Of a stretch of DNA of 64,000 nucleotides, positions 20,830 through 30,981 are shown piece by piece (within the stretch, counting starts at the first letter, position 1; each line of letters starts with the position of its first letter). The stretch lies in assembly GCA_945903305.1 (NCBI GenBank), contig CAMDOA010000004.1:1-64000 (forward strand). Direction: 5' to 3'. A model generated the notes under the pieces. It was given only the letters and a program-made list of their open reading frames with translations, did not search any database and had not been told where the DNA came from. The translations under genes and the position numbers were made by a program. Source of the DNA: Chitinophaga pinensis. Its GTDB lineage: Bacteria > Bacteroidota > Bacteroidia > Chitinophagales > UBA10324.

Positions 20830-23800
20830 ATGAATAAAATTATCCTGCCAGTTGCGTTACTCTTAATATTTCAATCCGAAAAAATAAAAGCGCAGCAAAC
20901 ACTTTTCACGCTGCAGCATCCCGACTCAACTGGTGTCTTGTTTTATAATTTGATAAACGATACGAAGGAATTAAATGTAATGACCAATGAATATTATTAT
21001 AACGGTGGTGGTGTGGCTGTTGGTGATGTGAACAATGATGGATTGCCCGATATTTTTTTTTCGGCCAATGTAAATGATTGCAAATTATTTATCAATGAAG
21101 GCAATCTAAAATTTAAAGATGTTACAGAAGCAGCAGGTGTAAGTGCCACTGGTGATTATCATACCGGCACTGTGATGGTGGATATTAATAACGATGGCTG
21201 GATAGATATTTATGTTTGTCAGGACTTTGATGGTGATCCTGAAAAAAGAAGAAATAAATTGTTTGTAAATAATAAGAACGGAACATTCACCAATCGCGCA
21301 AAAGAATATGGTGTGGATGATGCCGGTTATTCCATGGCCGCTTACTTTAATGATACCGACAACGATGGCGATTTGGATTTGCTGGTGCTCAATCATCCGT
21401 ACCAGATTCAATTTGCAAAAACCGTTCACCTCACTTATAACGACCAAGGAGTTTTGGTTGTGGCAAAGGATACTATTAAGCCCTACGAATCTGATCGGTT
21501 TTATGAAAACATCAATGGAAAATATTTAGATAAAACTGCGGAAGCGGGCTTAGAAACTCACTCCTTCGGATTAAGCGCACTCATGGAAGATTTTAATGGC
21601 GATGGCCTCACCGATATTTATCAGGCGAATGATTACCTGAAACCCGATTACCTTTTTATTAATAAAGGCGGTAACAAATTTGTGAATGAGTTCGATAAAT
21701 TTTTTGGTCATTGCCCCTACTTTTCGATGGGTACTGATTATGCCGATATTAATAACGATGGACTAAGCGATTTGATTGTTGATGATATGCTTCCCGAAGG
21801 AAACGACAGGCAGAAACAATTGGGCGGCCCAAATAATTACGATGAATTTGAAAAACTGATGAAGTATGGTAATGGATACCAGTATGTAAAAAATGTGGTG
21901 CAACTCAATAACGGCAACAATACCTATTCAGATATAAGTTACTACACCGGCATGGCATGGAGCGAGTGGAGTTGGGCTGTGTTAATAGCCGATTTTGATT
22001 TGGATGGATGGAAGGATGTGTACATCACCAATGGATATATGCGCGATGTAACAAACATGGATTACACAAAGTATCGCGCTGACTCATTGAACAAAGAATT
22101 AAAAAAAGCTAAATCAGACAGTGATGTAGTGAAGTTGGTTTCCAATATCCCACAGGTAAAAGTGTTGAAATGTTATTTTAAAAATTATGGTGGTTTAAAT
22201 TTTAAGCGCGAAGTAAAAAGTACCGGGCTCGATCAGTTTGCCTGGAGCTTCGGCGCGGCATATGCCGATTTGGATAATGATGGCGATTTAGAAATTGTAG
22301 TCAACAACTCCAATGACTATGCTTTCATTTTAAAAAACAATACCATCGAAAATAAAACCGGCGCATCAGTTCGAATAAAATTAAACGGAACTGCCAATAA
22401 CATTCACGGCATCGGAACAAAAATAGTAGCCGAAACTCCCGACCACCTAACACAAACTTTAATTTTCAATCCCATGAAGGGTTATCTTTCATCGCACGAC
22501 AATACTATTTTAATTGGTGTCGGAAAATATCCCACTGTTGATTTAAACATCACCTGGCCCGATGGAAAAACTCAGCAACTCAATGGTGTTACTCCCAATC
22601 AACTGCTCACTATAAATTATGCAGATGCAACTGAGGTAACTTCTGACTCAACTGCAATCGCTCCGCTCTTTAAAGATGTAACAGCCGATACAAAAATCAA
22701 TTACACGCATACGGAAAACGCGTATATCGATTTTAAATTAGAACCCCTTCTACCCTATCGATTTTCGCAATTGGGTCCATGCATTACCGTGAGTGATTTT
22801 AACGGCGATAAACTCGACGATTTTTTTGTGGTTGGTGCTAAGGAAAAAGCAGCGGTTATTTTTTTTCAAAACGCAAACAACACATTTACAAAATCTGATC
22901 AATCGGTTTTTGCAGCCGATAAAATGTTTGAAGATGGTGCCTGTATTACAATTGATTTTGACCGGGATGGCGATAATGATTTAATTGTTACATGCGGTGG
23001 CAATGAATATCCGAATATGGAACTGAATTATCCGGTTCGATTTTACCTGAATGATGGAAAAGGAAATTTTTCAAAGTCAAAATTTTCCAATCAGTTTTTC
23101 ACAAGCGCCAACACAATTACCGCCGACGATTATAATAAAGATGGAACTATCGATTATTTTATAGGAGGAAGAACAGTGCCCGGCCATTACGGATTAATTC
23201 CGAACAGCTACCTGCTAACTATTATTAACGATTCATTAACTGAGTTGCAATCGACACGGTTTTTAAATAAAGCAGGCATGGTAAGTACAGCACTTTGGGC
23301 CGATATAAATAATGATAGCTGGAAAGATTTGGTATTAGCCGGCCATTGGATGCCGCTTACTATTTATTACAACAACAATGGAATTCTAAATCAAACTCCG
23401 CAGCAGTTAAATAACTCTAGTGGATGGTGGAATAAAATTGTAATTGCCGATATTGATAACGATGGCGATAACGATTTGCTTGCAGGCAATCTGGGTATGA
23501 ATACACGATACCGCGGCACGGTAGAAAAACCGGTAACCATGGTGGTTAGCGATTTTGATGGCAATGGAAGTACCGACTGTCTTGTAAGCACTTTTGTTAA
23601 AGGAAAAAGTTATCCGATAGCTTTTCGCGATAATCTGCTCGATCAAATGCCCTATCTGCGTAAAAAATTCCTTCGCTATCATCAATATGCCAATGCTACA
23701 CTGTCCGATATATTTTCTGCTGATCAATTATCAAAAGCCGATAACTTAAAAGCGAACAACATGTATTCCGGCGTATTTATTAATGATGGAGTTGGAAATT

Positions 23801-24129
23801 TCACTCAAATAAATTTTCCAACTGAAGCCCAGTTATTTCCCGTAAACGGCATTCAGATTACCAACATTAATGACGATACTATTCCTGATATTTTACTGGC
23901 CGGAAACAATTACAGCACCGAAGTTGAAACCGGCCGAAACGATGCCGGCATTGGGCTGGCGCTAATTGGCCGTGGCGATGGATCCTTTGGTTCTTTGCCT
24001 GTTACACAATCCGGATTTTTTGTTCCCGGCGATGTTAAGTGCTTAGAGAAAATTATTGTTGGCGGAAAAACAATTTTTATTGCCGGAAAAAATAAAGGGC
24101 AGCTGCAGTTGATGCGAAGGGCTGATTAA
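20830..24129 (+). CDS. VCBS/FG-GAP repeat protein with ASPIC/UnbV domain (CRTAC1-like), copy 1, intact
   Basis: Repeated DxNxDGxxDI FG-GAP/VCBS motifs (GDVNNDGLPDIFFSAN, DINNDGWIDIYV); SVRIKLNGTANNIHGIGTKIVAETPD UnbV-like. ORF track starts at GTG 20824, ATG at 20830. Confidence 0.88.
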   Translation: MNKIILPVALLLIFQSEKIKAQQTLFTLQHPDSTGVLFYNLINDTKELNVMTNEYYYNGGGVAVGDVNNDGLPDIFFSANVNDCKLFINEGNLKFKDVTEAAGVSATGDYHTGTVMVDINNDGWIDIYVCQDFDGDPEKRRNKLFVNNKNGTFTNRAKEYGVDDAGYSMAAYFNDTDNDGDLDLLVLNHPYQIQFAKTVHLTYNDQGVLVVAKDTIKPYESDRFYENINGKYLDKTAEAGLETHSFGLSALMEDFNGDGLTDIYQANDYLKPDYLFINKGGNKFVNEFDKFFGHCPYFSMGTDYADINNDGLSDLIVDDMLPEGNDRQKQLGGPNNYDEFEKLMKYGNGYQYVKNVVQLNNGNNTYSDISYYTGMAWSEWSWAVLIADFDLDGWKDVYITNGYMRDVTNMDYTKYRADSLNKELKKAKSDSDVVKLVSNIPQVKVLKCYFKNYGGLNFKREVKSTGLDQFAWSFGAAYADLDNDGDLEIVVNNSNDYAFILKNNTIENKTGASVRIKLNGTANNIHGIGTKIVAETPDHLTQTLIFNPMKGYLSSHDNTILIGVGKYPTVDLNITWPDGKTQQLNGVTPNQLLTINYADATEVTSDSTAIAPLFKDVTADTKINYTHTENAYIDFKLEPLLPYRFSQLGPCITVSDFNGDKLDDFFVVGAKEKAAVIFFQNANNTFTKSDQSVFAADKMFEDGACITIDFDRDGDNDLIVTCGGNEYPNMELNYPVRFYLNDGKGNFSKSKFSNQFFTSANTITADDYNKDGTIDYFIGGRTVPGHYGLIPNSYLLTIINDSLTELQSTRFLNKAGMVSTALWADINNDSWKDLVLAGHWMPLTIYYNNNGILNQTPQQLNNSSGWWNKIVIADIDNDGDNDLLAGNLGMNTRYRGTVEKPVTMVVSDFDGNGSTDCLVSTFVKGKSYPIAFRDNLLDQMPYLRKKFLRYHQYANATLSDIFSADQLSKADNLKANNMYSGVFINDGVGNFTQINFPTEAQLFPVNGIQITNINDDTIPDILLAGNNYSTEVETGRNDAGIGLALIGRGDGSFGSLPVTQSGFFVPGDVKCLEKIIVGGKTIFIAGKNKGQLQLMRRAD

Positions 24130-24374
24130 ATTTTTATATCAGCTGAATTTTCTGTAGGAGATACTGCATTGACTATTGAATTGTGTAAAATAATTTTGTT
24201 ACGGCCGCCACTACCACTCATTGGTAATAACACCTACCAATCAAGACCGTTTTATTACATCAATTATAAATAATACTAATCACTGATTATATTTAGCAAG
24301 AATTCATAACGCAAAAAAATTAATTTATCTGATACCATAAAAGAATTCACAACTGAGCAAAATATAATTTCAGC

Positions 24375-27300
24375 ATGAAAAATAAATTCCTCATCACTGG
24401 TTTTTTTATAGTTAATTTTTCTTTTAACAATATCGCTCAATCCACGCTATTCACTTTACTGCCTTACGACTCAACGGGTATAAATTTTTATAATCAAATA
24501 GCCGATACCCGAATGATGAATGTAATGAGTTACGAATATTTTTATAATGGGGGTGGCGTAGCCATAGGAGATATTAATAATGATGGATTGGCCGATATAT
24601 ATTTTTCGGCTAATACAGAATCTTGCAAACTTTATCTGAATCAGGGAAATTTAAAGTTCAAAGATATTACCGAACAAGCCGGAGTATCGGCTGCAGGTGG
24701 TTATCACACCGGTGTGGTGATGGTTGATATTAATAACGATGGCTGGCTCGATATTTACATATGTCAATCGGTACTGCAACTCGAACACCGGAAAAATATA
24801 TTATTCGAAAATAATAAAAACGGAACTTTTACTGATAAAGCAACTGACTACGGTATTGCCGACAAAGGATTTTCTACACAAGCCTATTTTAATGATAGCG
24901 ATAATGATGGCGATTTGGATTTACTTGTGCTCAATCATCCCTATAAAATTCAATATGCTAAATCCGTTCATCTTGCTTACAATGCACAAGGAAAATTAGA
25001 GGCGGTAAAAGATTCCATCGTAGCTGAAGAATCGAATCAGTTTTATGAAAATATAAATGGAAAATTTATTAATAAAACAAGTGAAGCCGGATTAGAAACA
25101 CATTCGTTTGGATTAAGCGCCGTATTTCAGGATTTTAATAATGACGGGCTTGCCGATATTTATCAAGCAAATGATTATACCAAACCTGATTACCTTTTTA
25201 TCAATAAAGGCAACAACAAATTTGTAAACGAATTTTCAAAATTTTTTGGTCACTCTCCCTATTTTTCAATGGGAACAGAATATGCCGATTTAAATAACGA
25301 TGGACTGAGTGATTTAATAGCCGTGGATATGCTGCCCGAAGGAAATGAAAGGCAAAAACAATTGAAAGGTGGATATAACTATGATGAATTTGATAAATTA
25401 GTGAAGTATGGATTCGGCTATCAATATGTTAAAAATGTTGTACAACTCAATAACGGAAACGGAACTTATTCAGATATTAGCTATTACAGCGGCATGGCTT
25501 TTAGTGATTGGAGTTGGGCGGTGCTTGCTGCAGATTTTGATATAGATGGCTTGAAAGATGTTTACATAACAAATGGATACATGCGCGACGCTACCGATAT
25601 GGATTTTATAAAATTTAAAGCCGATTCTTTATTCAAAGAATTATACAAAGCAAAATCTGACAGCGATGTGGTGAAAATTGTGGCGCAAACACCTCAAACC
25701 AAAGTGCTAAATTGTTATTTTAAAAACAACGACAGTTTAAACTTTAAACGGGAAATAAAAAAATCGGGACTTACACATTTTGCTTGGAGTCATGGAGCAG
25801 CATACGGCGATTTGGATAATGACGGCGATTTGGAAATAATTGTAAACAACACAAATGATTATGCATTTATTTATAAAAACAATTCAATAGAAAATAAATT
25901 AGGCAATTCCATGCGAATACAATTGAATGGTGATATAAAAAACCCAATGGGAATCGGAACTAAAATTGTTTGCGAAACCAATAGTGGCACTGCGCAAACC
26001 CTTATTTTTAATCCAATGAAAGGATACCTTTCTTCTCACGATAAAAAAATTATTATCGGCATCGGAAATAACACATCTGCCAATTTAACCTTTACATGGC
26101 CCAACGGCAAAATTCAAAAACTATTCAACGCACTTCCTAACCAGTTAATAAACATAAACTATTCGCAGGCAACTGACACGGAATCGGCTCCAATAAAATT
26201 TGACCCCTTATTTATCGATGTTACAAATTCAACATTGATAAATTATCACTACACTGAAAATCAACATATCGATTTTAAATTGGAGCCATTATTACCTCAC
26301 CGTTTCTCGCAATTAGGCCCATGCATTTCAGTGGCCGATTTTAATGCAGATCAACTCGATGATTTTTTTGTGGGCGGAGCAAAAGATTTTTCAGCAACCA
26401 TTTATTTTCAAAACAGCAACCACACTTTTTCAGAGTCAAAACAACTTATTTTTCAGCAACATAAAATTTACGAAGATGGGGCATCGGCGGTTACTGATTT
26501 CGATCATGATGGCGACAATGATTTAATAGTGGCATCAGGCGGAAATGAATATCCCGGTGCTGCAGATAAATATCCTTTGCGATTATATTTAAATGATGGA
26601 AAGGGAAATTTTTCGAATTCAAAACTCAGTTCAAAATTTTTTTTAAGTGCAAGTTCTATTGCTGTTTCAGATTTTAATAAAGATGGTAATACTGATATTT
26701 TTGTCGGCGGAAGAATCATTCCCGGTCATTATGGATTAATTCCAGAAAGTTACCTGCTTTCAATAATTAATGATTCATTAGTTAATATCAATATCTCAAC
26801 AGTTTTATCAAAAATCGGAATGGTATCGACTGCAATATGGTCCGATATAAATAAAGACAGCTGGCTCGATTTAGTTTTAACAGGTGAATGGATGCCAATA
26901 GTTATTTTTTATAATATCAAGGGTGTTTTAAGTAAATCGCCACAAATTATTGAAAACTCAAATGGCTGGTGGAATAAAATTATAGGCAGTGATATTGACA
27001 TGGATGGTGATATGGATTTGATAGCCGGAAATCTTGGAACTAATACAAGGTATCGTGGCACAATAAATAATCCGGTTACAATGGTTGCCGGCGATTTTGA
27101 TAATAACAAAAGTACTGATTGCATGATCAGCACATTTGTTAAAGGTAAAAGTTATCCTATTGCAATTAGAGATGATGTGCTGGAACAAATGCCCTATTTA
27201 AGAAAAAAATATTTACGATATAAAGATTAAGCAACAGCCACCGTTGAAACCATTTTTACCGAAGAACAATTATCAGTGGCCAATAAATTTGAAGCACATC

Positions 27301-27671
27301 AAATGAATTCTTCTGTGTTTCTAAATGATGGGTATGGTAATTTTTCAATTGTTCAGCTTCCAGCCGAAGCACAGTTTTTTCCTGTAAACGGAATTCAAAT
27401 TGCCGATATTAATAATGATAAAATACCTGACTTGATGCTCGCCGGAAATAATTTCAGCACTGAAGCAGAAACCGGAAGAAACGATGCAGGCATTGGTTTG
27501 GCCCTCACAGGCAGAGGTGATGGATCATTCGCCGCGATGCCTGTTTCAAAATCAGGATTTTTTGTTCCGGGTGATGTAAAATGTTTAGAGAAAATTATTA
27601 TTGGCGGGCAAACTTTTTTTATAGCCGGAAAGAATATGGATAAATTACAATTTATAAGTTCTGAAAAATAA
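24375..27671 (+). pseudogene. VCBS/FG-GAP ASPIC/UnbV paralogue, copy 2, interrupted by an in-frame TAA at 27228-27230
   Basis: ORFs 24375-27230 and 27276-27671 are in the same frame, and sequence between them keeps homology to copy 1: RKKYLRYKD*ATATVETIFTEEQLSVANKFEA versus RKKFLRYHQYANATLSDIFSADQLSKADNLKA. The stop falls at a Tyr codon position. Confidence 0.85.
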
Positions 27672-27770
27672 ATTGCCTTGGAATATTCAGAACCTAAATA
27701 ATTTGTACCCTCAAAAATTGACATATCGAATTTTTCGCGTGATATTTCATTAATTGAGGACTTTATGAAA
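27652..27770 (+). repeat. Direct repeat A, copy 1 (about 119 bp, downstream of VCBS copy 2)
   Basis: ttataagttctg...aatttgtaccctcaaaa...tatcgaatttttcgcgtgatatttcattaattgaggactttatgaaa; near-identical ungapped match at 30301-30419. Confidence 0.9.
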
Positions 27771-28054
27771 AAATTATCGAATAAAATAAATTTAGAAAAT
27801 TTTAGGTCATGATTAAATCTACTCATTTTGATAAATTATTATTTTAATTCACTCTAAGAAAATTGAGTTTGACTTTTATTTCTTTGGAGAAAAAACATAA
27901 AAATATACAATAAATTTCGACGACATAAATAATTCATTTGAATTTTTGGATATCGTTTCTGAAATAGCAGCTTAACTGAATATTAAGCTAAGGAATTGTT
28001 TTTCTATTCGGTCTCACTATAATTTTACCGTTGAATAAATGATTTATTAAGAAA

Positions 28055-28168
28055 ATGGATTTAATAACAATTGAGACGAGTGCATTTCAATTGCTGATTT
28101 CTAAGATTGATTCTTTGGAATTGCAGGTGTCATCTATTGGCAAAAAATCATCCCCATTCAAATTGTAA
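28055..28168 (+). pseudogene. Possible N-terminal remnant of a helix-turn-helix (excisionase-like) protein
   Basis: Short ORF MDLITIETSAFQLLISKIDSLELQVSSIGKKSSPFKL* resembles the N-terminal leader of Bacteroidota HTH_17 proteins but lacks the HTH. Confidence 0.4.
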
Positions 28169-28348
28169 AAAATGTCCGCATCGGTTTAGAACAATATTTT
28201 TACATCAATGATCGCTATGCTCCCAACCGGCCGGCGATTCATCAAATACAAACCGAACAGAAAATATTCGTACTGTTATATTTGGAAAATAAAAAACGAA
28301 GCGGACACTACCAATAATTAAATCAGTTAAAAAACATTTTCATAAAAA

Positions 28349-29242
28349 ATGCGAATCGCTATACTAATTTTTTCGTTAATGATTTATTGCGAAACTTCAC
28401 GAGCGCAGTGGCTGGCTATTGATTCGCTTCACGACCGTTGCACCATTTGCCAAAGTGGCCAGCACCTCATCGGGTTGCCCTATCATAACGAGTTTAAAAA
28501 AGAATGGCCCTACATGCTCGGGGCGGCATCTATACTTGTCACCGGTTACTTGATGCAGACAAACGATAAAACAAAACCTTTTACTGAAGAGCAACTTAGC
28601 GGTTTAGATAAAAACACCATCAATTCATTCGACCGAGTAGCAACAAAATTCTGGTCGCCTTCAGTTGCAAACGCAAGTGATTACATGCTCATTGGAATTT
28701 CATTATTGCCGGTCCTGTTTCTTTCTGAACACAACACGCGAAAAGACATGAAGTCGTTATTAATAATGACAGCCGAAACATTTGCACTTAATTACGGCAC
28801 CACTTACATTGTTAAAAGCACAGTGAACCGTGCCCGGCCATACACTTACCGCACGGATGTGCCAATCGAAATCAGAACCGGTAAAGAATCGCGGCAATCA
28901 TTTTACTCCGGGCATACATCGCAAACTTCTGCTGCCACTTTTTTATTCGCAAAAGTTATTTCCGATTATCATCCCGATTTGCAAAAAGGAATTAAAACCG
29001 GTGTGTGGGCTTTTGCCATTGCGGTGCCTGCCGTTGAGGCTTACCTGAGGGTCAAAGGTGGTAAGCACTATCCAACCGATGTTATAACTGGCTATGCATT
29101 GGGCGCATTAAGCGGTTGGCTCGTCCCGCAATTGCATCGCAACTTCAACTACTCACACAAAAAAAAGAAAGACATTTTCAACATGGGAATTGCACCCACG
29201 CTTAATGGCGGCATGGTCATGAATATGAAATTGCAGTTTTAA
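28349..29242 (+). CDS. PAP2-family phosphatase
   Basis: KSTVNRARPYTY...SFYSGHTSQTSAATFLFAK...AYLRVKGGKHYPTDVITGYALG: the three PAP2 motifs. Confidence 0.9.
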   Translation: MRIAILIFSLMIYCETSRAQWLAIDSLHDRCTICQSGQHLIGLPYHNEFKKEWPYMLGAASILVTGYLMQTNDKTKPFTEEQLSGLDKNTINSFDRVATKFWSPSVANASDYMLIGISLLPVLFLSEHNTRKDMKSLLIMTAETFALNYGTTYIVKSTVNRARPYTYRTDVPIEIRTGKESRQSFYSGHTSQTSAATFLFAKVISDYHPDLQKGIKTGVWAFAIAVPAVEAYLRVKGGKHYPTDVITGYALGALSGWLVPQLHRNFNYSHKKKKDIFNMGIAPTLNGGMVMNMKLQF

Positions 29243-29258
29243 TTTTCACAAACCCGAT

Positions 29259-29714
29259 ATGAAAAAAATAAAACTAAAAGACATTAGCCAAAGCGCACCA
29301 GAAAAACTCAGTAAAGAAGAAACAATTATAGAAGCAACAATTCATCTAAATGGAAACAGAAAGATGGATGCACAGCTTGTTACACTTGACATCCCGTTCT
29401 TTATAAAAAATATTTTAAAAGAAAAATCATGGAAAAGTAAGGATCGCAATTCCATAACAATTTATAAAACGAATGGATTAAGTATTGTTTTGGTTGCGTT
29501 GAAAAAGGGAGCTGAATTGACCAAGCATACTGCAGATGGAATAGTTGCACTACAGGTATTAAAAGGAAAAATAATTTTTAAGACAGAAGATAAATCTGTT
29601 GAATTAGGAAAAAGGCAAATGATTGCATTGCATTCAGGTATTCCGCATAGTGTGGTAGCAAAAAAGAAAACAATTTTTCTGCTAACAGTAAATACTGAAT
29701 TTAATGCAAAGTAA
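29259..29714 (+). CDS. Cupin-domain-like protein
   Basis: LVALKKGAELTKHTADGIVALQVLKGKIIFKTEDKSVELGKRQMIALHSGIPHSVVAKKKTIFLL, cupin pattern. Confidence 0.65.
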   Translation: MKKIKLKDISQSAPEKLSKEETIIEATIHLNGNRKMDAQLVTLDIPFFIKNILKEKSWKSKDRNSITIYKTNGLSIVLVALKKGAELTKHTADGIVALQVLKGKIIFKTEDKSVELGKRQMIALHSGIPHSVVAKKKTIFLLTVNTEFNAK

Positions 29715-29734
29715 TTTCTTAACATAAAAGCAAA

Positions 29735-29940
29735 TTGGCAAAGCATATCGTTAAAATAAAATCGTTTAATAAAATCAAGCATGATGTGTTACAAATTGTG
29801 ACTGAAAAACCTGATCAGTTTAAATTTACACCAGGACAGGCAACAGAAATTTCCATAAATAAAAACAGCTGGGCCAATGAAAGAAGACCCTTCACATTTA
29901 CCTCTCTACCTGATAACGATTATCTCGAATTCACTTTCAA
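29735..29940 (+). pseudogene. Truncated ferredoxin-NADP reductase-like FAD-binding domain (N-terminal fragment)
   Basis: (M)AKHIVKIKSFNKIKHDVLQIVTEKPDQFKFTPGQATEISINKNSWANERRPFTFTSLPDNDYLEFTFKT, FR-type FAD-binding start; no NAD domain follows; frame begins with TTG. Confidence 0.7.
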
Positions 29941-29942
29941 AA

Positions 29943-30052
29943 CATCGGAAATGATACAGCTTTCAATGTAATTGTTGTTGATTCCATGTCACAATACCTT
30001 GATCTTTCAACTTTCAATATTATTTCTAAAAGTCATCAGAACTTAAACTTTA
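29943..30052 (+). pseudogene. Fragment of a large T9SS surface protein repeat domain (DUF7619/DUF11-like)
   Basis: Alternate frame reads FQNIGNDTAFNVIVVDSMSQYLDLSTFNIISKSHQNLNF; last 69 bp recur at 30982-31050. Confidence 0.65.
29984..30052 (+). repeat. Direct repeat B, copy 1 (69 bp)
   Basis: ccatgtcacaataccttgatctttcaactttcaatattatttctaaaagtcatcagaacttaaacttta, identical by eye to 30982-31050. Confidence 0.93.
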
Positions 30053-30320
30053 TGATGTGAATGGTGATTCGTTAAAAGATCTCTTACTCGCCGGCAATAA
30101 TTACAGCGCCGAAGTGGAAACCGGCAGAAACGATGCTGGCATTGGACTTACTTTAATTAATAAAGGAAATGGTGCTTTTTTCACTCTGCCGGTTTTGCAA
30201 TCCGGTTTTTTTTTTCTGGGTGATGTTAAATGTTTGGAGAAAATTATTCTCAACAAAAAGGAAGCTTTTATAGTCGGAAAGAATAGTGATAAATTGCAAA
30301 TTATAAGTTCTGCAAAATAA
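30047..30320 (+). pseudogene. C-terminal fragment of a third VCBS/ASPIC-UnbV paralogue
   Basis: DVNGDSLKDLLLAGNNYSAEVETGRNDAGIGLTLINKGNGAFFTLPVLQSGFFFLGDVKCLEKII... aligns to the C-termini of copies 1 and 2; no N-terminal part present. Confidence 0.85.
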
Positions 30321-30419
30321 ATTGACATTGAATATTCAGAACCTTAATAATTTGTACCCTCAAAATTCGACTTATCGAATTTTTCGCGTGATATTTCATT
30401 AATTGAGGACTTTATGAAA
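30301..30419 (+). repeat. Direct repeat A, copy 2
   Basis: Ungapped match to 27652-27770 with only a few mismatches. Confidence 0.9.
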
Positions 30420-30881
30420 GAGCAACAAAAAAGGAAATTCTCAAACAAAAAGAAATAAGGTTTTAATCGAATTGGAACTAGAAAATAAAAATTGACCAAA
30501 ATTTTCTTTAAAGCGTTTTTTGGCTTCTTATATAGTTTTGTGTAAACCTATTTCTGGACAAGACAGTTCGCACTTATATCCGGAATATTTACTCGAAGTT
30601 ACAAGTGAATTCAAGAACTGATGCCGTCAAATAAATTGTTTCCAAGGTAAATTCCAATTAATTTATCGATTTATGTTTTCCTTTCGCTTTTTCAATTAAA
30701 TTAAGAAGCGACATAATAGATGAATCAATGAACAAACCATGTTTAGGAAAGCCATATTAATAATTTTATAGCGAATGCTTATTCGCATTAAACAAAAGGG
30801 TTAAAATTTCCTAATACTATTTCGGATTAGTTTTTATAGGAAAACAGAATACAGCAAACAGCAGAGCAATTAATTAAATCA

Positions 30882-30974
30882 GGGGTACAGTTTGCCGCGG
30901 AAAGGGGGGTACACTTTGCTGCGGAATTAGTGGTTTTCATTATCGCGGAAAAAGTGGTACACTTTGCGCGGAAT
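30882..30974. mobile_element. Putative insertion-sequence terminus remnant (IS21-like multiple end repeats); no transposase present
   Basis: Four imperfect ~22-24 bp units: ggggtacagtttgccgcggaa, ggggtacactttgctgcggaa, agtggttttcattatcgcggaa, agtggtacactttgcgcggaa. Confidence 0.55.
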
Positions 30975-30981
30975 CTCCATA

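Noticed and set aside
23391-23727. Antisense ORFs inside the VCBS genes (also 21106-21447, 26909-27188)
   Set aside because: Shadow ORFs from the repeated DxDxDG codon pattern; paralogous positions give similar shadows.
20830-27671. Repeated gataataatgatggc-like DNA words resembling a tandem array
   Set aside because: They encode irregularly spaced FG-GAP/VCBS motifs; no uniform repeat/spacer structure, so not CRISPR.
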